Part shown: positions 6,536 through 9,934 of the stretch, piece after piece
How positions within the stretch are numbered: the stretch's first letter is position 1
Layout: every line of letters begins with the position of its first letter
Source of the DNA: Piscirickettsiaceae bacterium
GTDB taxonomy: Bacteria; Pseudomonadota; Gammaproteobacteria; Methylococcales; Cycloclasticaceae
NCBI GenBank assembly: GCA_002401365.1
Contig: NVSW01000019.1
Span: 5,101 to 15,034 of the forward strand
DNA length: 9,934 bases
Direction of reading: 5' to 3'
Notes under the pieces: model-generated
The model's input: only the letters and a program-made list of their open reading frames with translations
What the model was told of the DNA's origin: nothing
The model's database searches: none
Position numbers and translations under genes: made by a program

Positions 6536-6803
6536 TTTTGCAATATCAAAAAGAATCCTTGACCTAGTTCAATCACGAAAATCTCAAGAAGATTTTCGTT
6601 TCTATATTTTCTACAAACTCGGCAACACAAATAATACACATTTCATTACTAAGCCTGACTATCGCTTCAACCTCTGCTTTATCTACTAGTTCGGAAATCA
6701 TGTTTTTGACGAGTACTCCATCAATCTTAATGATGTCAATCGGCATGTTTTTTAGGTATTTAAAAGATGATAACCATATAGCGCTTAATCTATAAATTTC
6801 TAA
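6536..6803 (-). pseudogene. Frameshifted C-terminal remnant of an EAL-domain (c-di-GMP phosphodiesterase) gene
   Basis: Read on the minus strand from 6803 to 6573, the frame gives SSFKYLKNMPIDIIKIDG, then VLVKNMISELVDKAEVE and CIICVAEFVENIET, then a stop. This matches the second half of an EAL domain: the ySSLkyLknlPvDxlKID block, then the AE-x-VE block. After the VENIET point a different frame continues the family pattern as ENLLEIFVIELGQGFFLI, corresponding to the usual L-x-x-LGVDYxQGFxxGkP end. One frameshift at about 6596-6612 therefore separates the halves. Upstream, where the DDFG-x-GYSS block and the rest of the domain should be, there is a stop at 6804-6806 and then the 3' end of the nickel permease gene, so the N-terminal part is gone. 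The EAL and DDFG motifs are lost and no activity is possible. Confidence 0.75.
6575..6599. repeat. 10-base perfect inverted repeat inside the EAL remnant
   Basis: ACGAAAATCT (6575-6584) and AGATTTTCGT (6590-6599) pair perfectly over a 5-base loop. It sits where the EAL reading frame breaks, so it could be linked to the frameshift (for instance by template misalignment), or could be chance in AT-rich DNA. Confidence 0.4.
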
Positions 6804-6863
6804 TCAATCTAAATTTATTTAAAACGCAATTAGACTCATGCAATTAAGCACACAAAGAAATAT

Positions 6864-7568
6864 TTAAACCAAAAAAACACTGGATTGAAAGATAACAAAC
6901 CCACCAATAACAATCGTTATTGAACCAATAACTGCCTGCAACCCATTGTGTACTCGGTTAAGCCCTTTAGCTGACTGCCGAAAAGGAAGCGCAATAACGG
7001 CTGATAAAGCAGCCATTCCGACCATTGAGCCTACACCAAACACAAGAATGTAGCTTATGCCCGTCATTAATGAATCCACCGATTGCAAGGTTAGTATAAT
7101 TAACGCCGCAGATCCTGCCATTCCATGCATTAAGCCAATATAAAGTGCCCTTAAAGAAAAGTTAGCGTGGTGTTCGTGGTCATGCTTTGAATCATCATGG
7201 TTTTTTTCTCCCACATGTTTATGGGCGTGAAAATGGGTTTGATTATTACCGTGTTGATGCGTATGAAAGTGAACCTTGTCTTTAATCAATCGCCTAATAA
7301 CATCTGCGCCCAATAAAACGAGCATAATTCCCACAACAAATTCCAGCCCCATTGCTAACCTATCGGGAAGAACACTATCGGTTAACATAAATATTAAGCT
7401 AAATAGAAACAGCGCAAGCGTATGTCCAAAGCCCCATATCGCACCGAGCCTCATGGTGTTTTTTGTCGTACCGCTTTTACTCACCAGTGATGCTACAGCG
7501 GCCACATGATCTGCTTCCAAAGCATGCCGCAAGCCCAGCAAAAAACCTAAGGTGAGTACGCTAAGCAC
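6864..7568 (-). CDS. Nickel/cobalt permease (NicO/UreH-like family)
   Basis: Inner-membrane transporter of 234 residues, probably supplying Ni2+ for hydrogenase assembly. Helix I carries the nickel-permease signature HX4DH as RHALEADH (His15, Asp20, His21). Further conserved stretches are WGFGHT (45-50) and GLMHGMAGSAAL (145-156). About six membrane helices are visible. Between helices 3 and 4 a hydrophilic loop (about 98-136) has 13 histidines in 35 residues, a likely metal-binding region. It starts with GTG, whose G is the last base of the hypB TAG stop, so translation is probably coupled to hypB. Length and signature fit NicO/UreH-type proteins better than the larger HoxN/NixA carriers. 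As the last gene of the hyp operon its job is clear from context; cobalt cannot be excluded. No clear terminator follows. Confidence 0.85.
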   Translation of the reverse strand: MLSVLTLGFLLGLRHALEADHVAAVASLVSKSGTTKNTMRLGAIWGFGHTLALFLFSLIFMLTDSVLPDRLAMGLEFVVGIMLVLLGADVIRRLIKDKVHFHTHQHGNNQTHFHAHKHVGEKNHDDSKHDHEHHANFSLRALYIGLMHGMAGSAALIILTLQSVDSLMTGISYILVFGVGSMVGMAALSAVIALPFRQSAKGLNRVHNGLQAVIGSITIVIGGFVIFQSSVFLV

Positions 7569-8476
7569 TAACTGCTAACAACACTTTGTTTATTCTGGTC
7601 AACTTGTGCCTTAAGCCACAGATACCAATCGTCCATGCCCTCGCCTGTTGTTGCTGACAGCTGAAATATCTTGATATTTGGATTGACGGTTTTTGCATAG
7701 TTAATGCAGTCTTCAACGTCAAAATTTAAATACGGAAGTAAATCAATTTTATTTAAAATCATTACTTCAGCTGCACGGAACATATGTGGGTATTTAATCG
7801 GCTTATCTTCACCTTCCGTGACAGATAAAACGACCACTTTACACTTTTCACCTAAATCGAATAATGCTGGGCACACCAAGTTTCCAACGTTTTCAATCAT
7901 CACCACCGAGTCTGCTGGTGGTTGCAGTTCTTTTAAACCCCGCGCCAGCATATCCGCGTCTAAGTGACAGCCTGTCCCAGTATTTATTTGAACGACACGA
8001 CACCCTGTACTTTTTATACGGGCCGCATCATTAACCGTTTCTTGATCACCTTCAACAACATTAATCGGCAATGTTTGCTTTAAGTCGGTAATGGTACGCT
8101 CCAATAAGGTCGTTTTACCCGACCCCGGTGAGCTAACCATATTCAACGCCAAGATGTTTTTACCATCAAACCAACCACGGTTACGTTCTGCTAATAAATC
8201 ATTCTTTGCAAGAATATCTGCTTCTAACGATATTGTCGTTCCATGCATGTTTGCATGGGTATGCGCCGATGACTGTTCGTGCGAATGGGAGTGATCATGA
8301 GGGTGTTCATGGTCATGCGCATGATCATCATGGCTGTGCTCATGATCGTGGTCGTGATCATGTGAATGGTCATGACTATGACCGTGATCATCCGCCTCGA
8401 GTAATACAACGTTACCTGTATCTAGGTTAGTTATAGTGGCTTTAGCGTTATCAGAACATCCGCAAGTTACACACAT
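7568..8476 (-). CDS. hypB: Hydrogenase nickel incorporation GTPase HypB
   Basis: Cytoplasmic GTPase of 302 residues that, with HypA, delivers nickel to the large subunit of [NiFe]-hydrogenase. The N-terminus MCVTCGCS is the high-affinity CXXCGC nickel site. Residues 31-78 hold 21 histidines mixed with Asp, Glu and Ser. The G domain follows: P-loop SSPGSGKTT (115-123), VVEGDQET, the dimer-interface metal motif GTGCHLDADM, the ENVGNLVCPALFDLGE block, and the guanine-specificity motif NKIDLLPY. All key residues are present. The ATG at 8476 is chosen because the CXXCGC motif must be N-terminal and GGAGGT stands 8 bases before it; the frame stays open to 8608 but that part overlaps hypA. One base separates it from the hypA stop and one base is shared with the permease start. 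The histidine stretch suggests nickel storage as well as insertion. Confidence 0.97.
   Translation of the reverse strand: MCVTCGCSDNAKATITNLDTGNVVLLEADDHGHSHDHSHDHDHDHEHSHDDHAHDHEHPHDHSHSHEQSSAHTHANMHGTTISLEADILAKNDLLAERNRGWFDGKNILALNMVSSPGSGKTTLLERTITDLKQTLPINVVEGDQETVNDAARIKSTGCRVVQINTGTGCHLDADMLARGLKELQPPADSVVMIENVGNLVCPALFDLGEKCKVVVLSVTEGEDKPIKYPHMFRAAEVMILNKIDLLPYLNFDVEDCINYAKTVNPNIKIFQLSATTGEGMDDWYLWLKAQVDQNKQSVVSS
8243..8386 (-). repeat. Histidine-codon-rich low-complexity tract in hypB
   Basis: The DNA for HypB residues 31-78 is a degenerate six-base periodic array (CAT/CAC alternating with GAT, GAA or AGT codons). It encodes 21 histidines in 48 residues. Such tracts change length easily between strains. 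The periodicity is codon-driven and the array is not CRISPR-like. Confidence 0.85.
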
Positions 8477-8477
8477 A

Positions 8478-8807
8478 TTAATATACCTCCATTTCTTTAA
8501 TTTTAAGTTCTTCACCTGCAATACAAGTGATTTTTCGGCTTCCACATGGGCAAAGGCCAAATAGTTGTAGCAGCTCAATTTCTTCACCGCACGCATCACA
8601 GCGTCCAAGCCCAGGAATTTCGTTAATCTCTAATGTGGCTTTCTCTAAGGGTGTGTTTTTGCAGCACACGTCAAAACAAAACCGAATAGCCTCTGGCATA
8701 ATTGCAGATAGCTTACCTATATCCAGTGACACGCGCTTAACAAGTTTTTCGCCCGCATGCTCGGTGACAATGGCAACAATGTTTCTCGTAACGCCTAACT
8801 CATGCAT
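8478..8807 (-). CDS. hypA: Hydrogenase nickel metallochaperone HypA
   Basis: A small cytoplasmic protein of 109 residues that binds nickel through its N-terminal MHE (Met1, His2, Glu3 all present) and hands it to the hydrogenase large subunit together with HypB. Other family features are RVSLDIGKLSAIMPEAIRFCFD and the ending GEELKIKEMEV. The zinc domain has the first pair as CDAC (Cys70, Cys73), but the second is CPC (Cys86, Cys88) followed by GS, instead of the usual CPXC, one residue shorter. All four cysteines remain. The ATG at 8807 has GGAGAG 7-8 bases upstream and begins the obligatory MHE; an in-frame upstream ATG at 8822 would bury this motif. Its start overlaps the stop of the preceding gene by 8 bases, and its last codons contain the hypB ribosome binding site. 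Confidence 0.96.
   Translation of the reverse strand: MHELGVTRNIVAIVTEHAGEKLVKRVSLDIGKLSAIMPEAIRFCFDVCCKNTPLEKATLEINEIPGLGRCDACGEEIELLQLFGLCPCGSRKITCIAGEELKIKEMEVY
8485..8490 (-). promoter_or_regulatory. Ribosome binding site of hypB, embedded in the 3' end of hypA
   Basis: GGAGGT is formed by the final ATG-GAG-GTA codons of hypA and lies 8 bases before the hypB ATG. The hypA TAA is one base from that ATG. This strong site decides the 8476 start over longer frames and links translation of the two partner proteins. Confidence 0.8.
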
Positions 8808-9381
8808 TAGGCAACTCTCCACATTTCAAACGTTTTGGCAAAATATCAATCGTAAAAGACTCATCCAACGTCTGATGCCACAGCTGTTGACTTAAGTCCG
8901 TTTTGTACGCATCAAAAGACTGCCTATCATCCGGCTTTTCCTGTTCGGTATTTAAACGGTCTAATAAGCAATAAAATTCATCCGGCACAATATCGTCATG
9001 TAACTTAATATGCACCGCTGTTTCTCCATGACTGACCCACCACTCAAATTTCATATCACGGCTACAATGCTCTCCCACTTTTTCATCTAATAGACGAAAG
9101 CATTGCCGAGTAACACACTGTGTTACTAAATTAATAGCGTCTTTAACGCCGGGGCCTGGGTGCGCACTGATTACGTACAAATTTTCTCGCGTCCAAGGCG
9201 ATGATTTAGGAAAAGCTTGTTGCGCTACCTGCATCGCACGAAAACCAACGCTACAGCCAAACCAAGAATCGCCTTGGTGATATATCACAAGGTCGCTGTA
9301 ATCTAGTTGTTTTAACCCGCCCTTATCACCAATCGTAAGACTCGTTGATTGCTCCGAACGTTGCTGTTGAGGCATGGCCAA
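8800..9381 (-). CDS. Unknown protein in hyp operon, possible FmdE-like domain
   Basis: A 193-residue cytoplasmic protein that is not one of the standard Hyp proteins. Two stretches recall the formylmethanofuran dehydrogenase subunit E (FmdE, PF02663) family: VIYHQGDSWFGCSVGFRAMQ (about 32-51), where FmdE has an HGH-x-CPG-x-x-x-GxRA block, and VISAHPGPGVKDAINLVT (about 70-87). The family's Cys-Pro is replaced by Phe-Gly-Cys. Cysteines also occur in TQCVTRQCF and GEHC, and at the C-terminus (KRLKCGEL). There is no signal peptide or membrane helix. The TTG at 9381 directly follows the hypE TAA and has AAGGA at 8 bases; an ATG two codons later (9375) is the alternative. The stop overlaps the hypA start by 8 bases, so it is cotranslated with hypA. 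I infer a role in hydrogenase maturation or regulation from context only. Confidence 0.8.
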   Translation of the reverse strand: MAMPQQQRSEQSTSLTIGDKGGLKQLDYSDLVIYHQGDSWFGCSVGFRAMQVAQQAFPKSSPWTRENLYVISAHPGPGVKDAINLVTQCVTRQCFRLLDEKVGEHCSRDMKFEWWVSHGETAVHIKLHDDIVPDEFYCLLDRLNTEQEKPDDRQSFDAYKTDLSQQLWHQTLDESFTIDILPKRLKCGELPNA

Positions 9382-9934
9382 TTAACAAATCCTTGGTAGC
9401 TGTTCGCCAACCAACATATCAACAATGCGTTCACCACCAAATAACGTGGTTAAGATAACAGTTGAACTGGGCGACTCGGTCACCTCCGCTACAATCGCGC
9501 TATGAGTGCCGGCAGGATGTGCTCGCATTGCTTCAATAACAGCATCGGCTGATTCAGCTGGCACGATAGCAACAACCTTTCCTTCATTAGCAAGATAAAG
9601 GGGATCTAGTCCGAGAATTTCACACATGCCACGCACTTCATCGCGCACGGGTAATGCGGTTTCTTTTAATCTAATGCAAACGTCACTGGCTTGGGCAAAT
9701 TCATTCAACACGGTTGCGATGCCACCACGGGTTGCATCACGCATACAGTGAATATCAGGGCAGGCTTTTAACATGGATTCGATTAAAGAATTTAAAGGTT
9801 GGCAATCTGTTTCAATGGTATTTTGCAATGACATCTCACCCCGAGCGTCTACAATCGCGGCGCCATGATCTCCAACAAAACCGTTAATAATAACCACGTC
9901 ACCCGCTATAGCACGATGAGTACCCACATTAACA
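9382..9934 (-). CDS. hypE: Hydrogenase expression/formation protein HypE, N-terminus off the right edge
   Basis: The last 184 residues of HypE, the AIR-synthase-like enzyme that dehydrates a carbamoyl group on its own C-terminal cysteine to thiocyanate and so supplies the cyano ligands of the Fe(CN)2CO centre. The sequence ends PRIC with the required terminal cysteine. Also visible are GDVVIINGFVGDHGAAIV, the ATP-binding-type CMRDATRGGIATVLNEFA block, LANEGKVVAIVP, and the glycine-rich TTLFGGERIVDML near the end. The full protein is usually about 330-350 residues, so a little under half is missing. The frame is open to the window edge, so the GTG at 9927 is internal and not a start. It heads the operon segment seen here; hypC, hypD and possibly hydrogenase genes would be expected further right (inference). 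Confidence 0.95.
   Translation of the reverse strand, partial: VNVGTHRAIAGDVVIINGFVGDHGAAIVDARGEMSLQNTIETDCQPLNSLIESMLKACPDIHCMRDATRGGIATVLNEFAQASDVCIRLKETALPVRDEVRGMCEILGLDPLYLANEGKVVAIVPAESADAVIEAMRAHPAGTHSAIVAEVTESPSSTVILTTLFGGERIVDMLVGEQLPRIC

Noticed and set aside
6406..6639. 77-codon minus-strand frame as an independent gene
   Set aside because: Its useful part (ENLLEIF...LGQGFFLI) continues the EAL domain read in another frame just upstream. The rest runs through the inverted repeat, and no ribosome binding site supports its start.
8243..8386. CRISPR-like or tandem repeat array
   Set aside because: The periodicity is six bases, imperfect, and fully explained by alternating His and acidic codons.
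8206..8430. Open frames on both strands over the histidine tract of hypB (His/Asp-rich or Met/Ile/Thr-rich)
   Set aside because: They are by-products of the six-base periodic codons; the hypB frame has the conserved motifs.
8477..8608. N-terminal extension of HypB by 44 residues
   Set aside because: It lies within hypA, and HypB must begin with the CXXCGC nickel motif, which has an ideal ribosome binding site at 8476.
9925..9927. GTG as the start of a short HypE
   Set aside because: The frame continues open to the window edge and the visible part lacks the N-terminal half of the family, so the gene is cut by the window.

Overview
The window reads as chromosomal DNA of an AT-rich gammaproteobacterium, probably marine or aquatic. 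The reasons are a DUF3010 protein (a family I know mainly from gammaproteobacteria), a lipase-like SGNH hydrolase with a PEP-CTERM sorting tail (which implies an exosortase elsewhere in the genome), and a [NiFe]-hydrogenase maturation operon. I cannot name a genus. No tRNA, rRNA, CRISPR array, intact insertion sequence or phage gene was seen.

Left part (1-3648): the N-terminal three quarters of a DMT/EamA transporter (minus strand, runs off the left edge), then a secreted SGNH/GDSL hydrolase with a PEP-CTERM tail (minus). Divergent from it is a short PlsB-like membrane acyltransferase (plus strand, the only plus-strand gene).

Middle (3693-6019): four minus-strand genes, each with its own ribosome binding site and apparently each its own unit. 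They are a small hypothetical protein with an operator-like palindrome over its putative transcription start, a 'host attachment protein' (PF10116-type), an exported SAM-methyltransferase-like protein, and a DUF3010 protein. A hairpin plus T-run downstream of the host attachment gene is the best terminator in the window.

Gap (6020-6863): 844 bases without an intact gene. It holds three degenerate 20-base direct repeats upstream of the DUF3010 gene, a long inverted repeat, and a decayed, frameshifted C-terminal piece of an EAL (cyclic-di-GMP phosphodiesterase) domain. This scar directly abuts the 3' end of the hydrogenase block and may mark its insertion boundary.

Right part (6864-9934): a tightly packed minus-strand operon read hypE (cut by the right edge) - unknown FmdE-like gene - hypA - hypB - nickel permease. 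Neighbouring genes overlap or nearly touch throughout. HypE makes the cyano ligand of the hydrogenase iron. HypA and HypB insert nickel, and the permease imports it. HypB and the permease both carry long histidine-rich nickel-binding stretches. The most novel item is the 193-residue gene between hypE and hypA: it is not a standard Hyp protein, yet its placement ties it to hydrogenase assembly.
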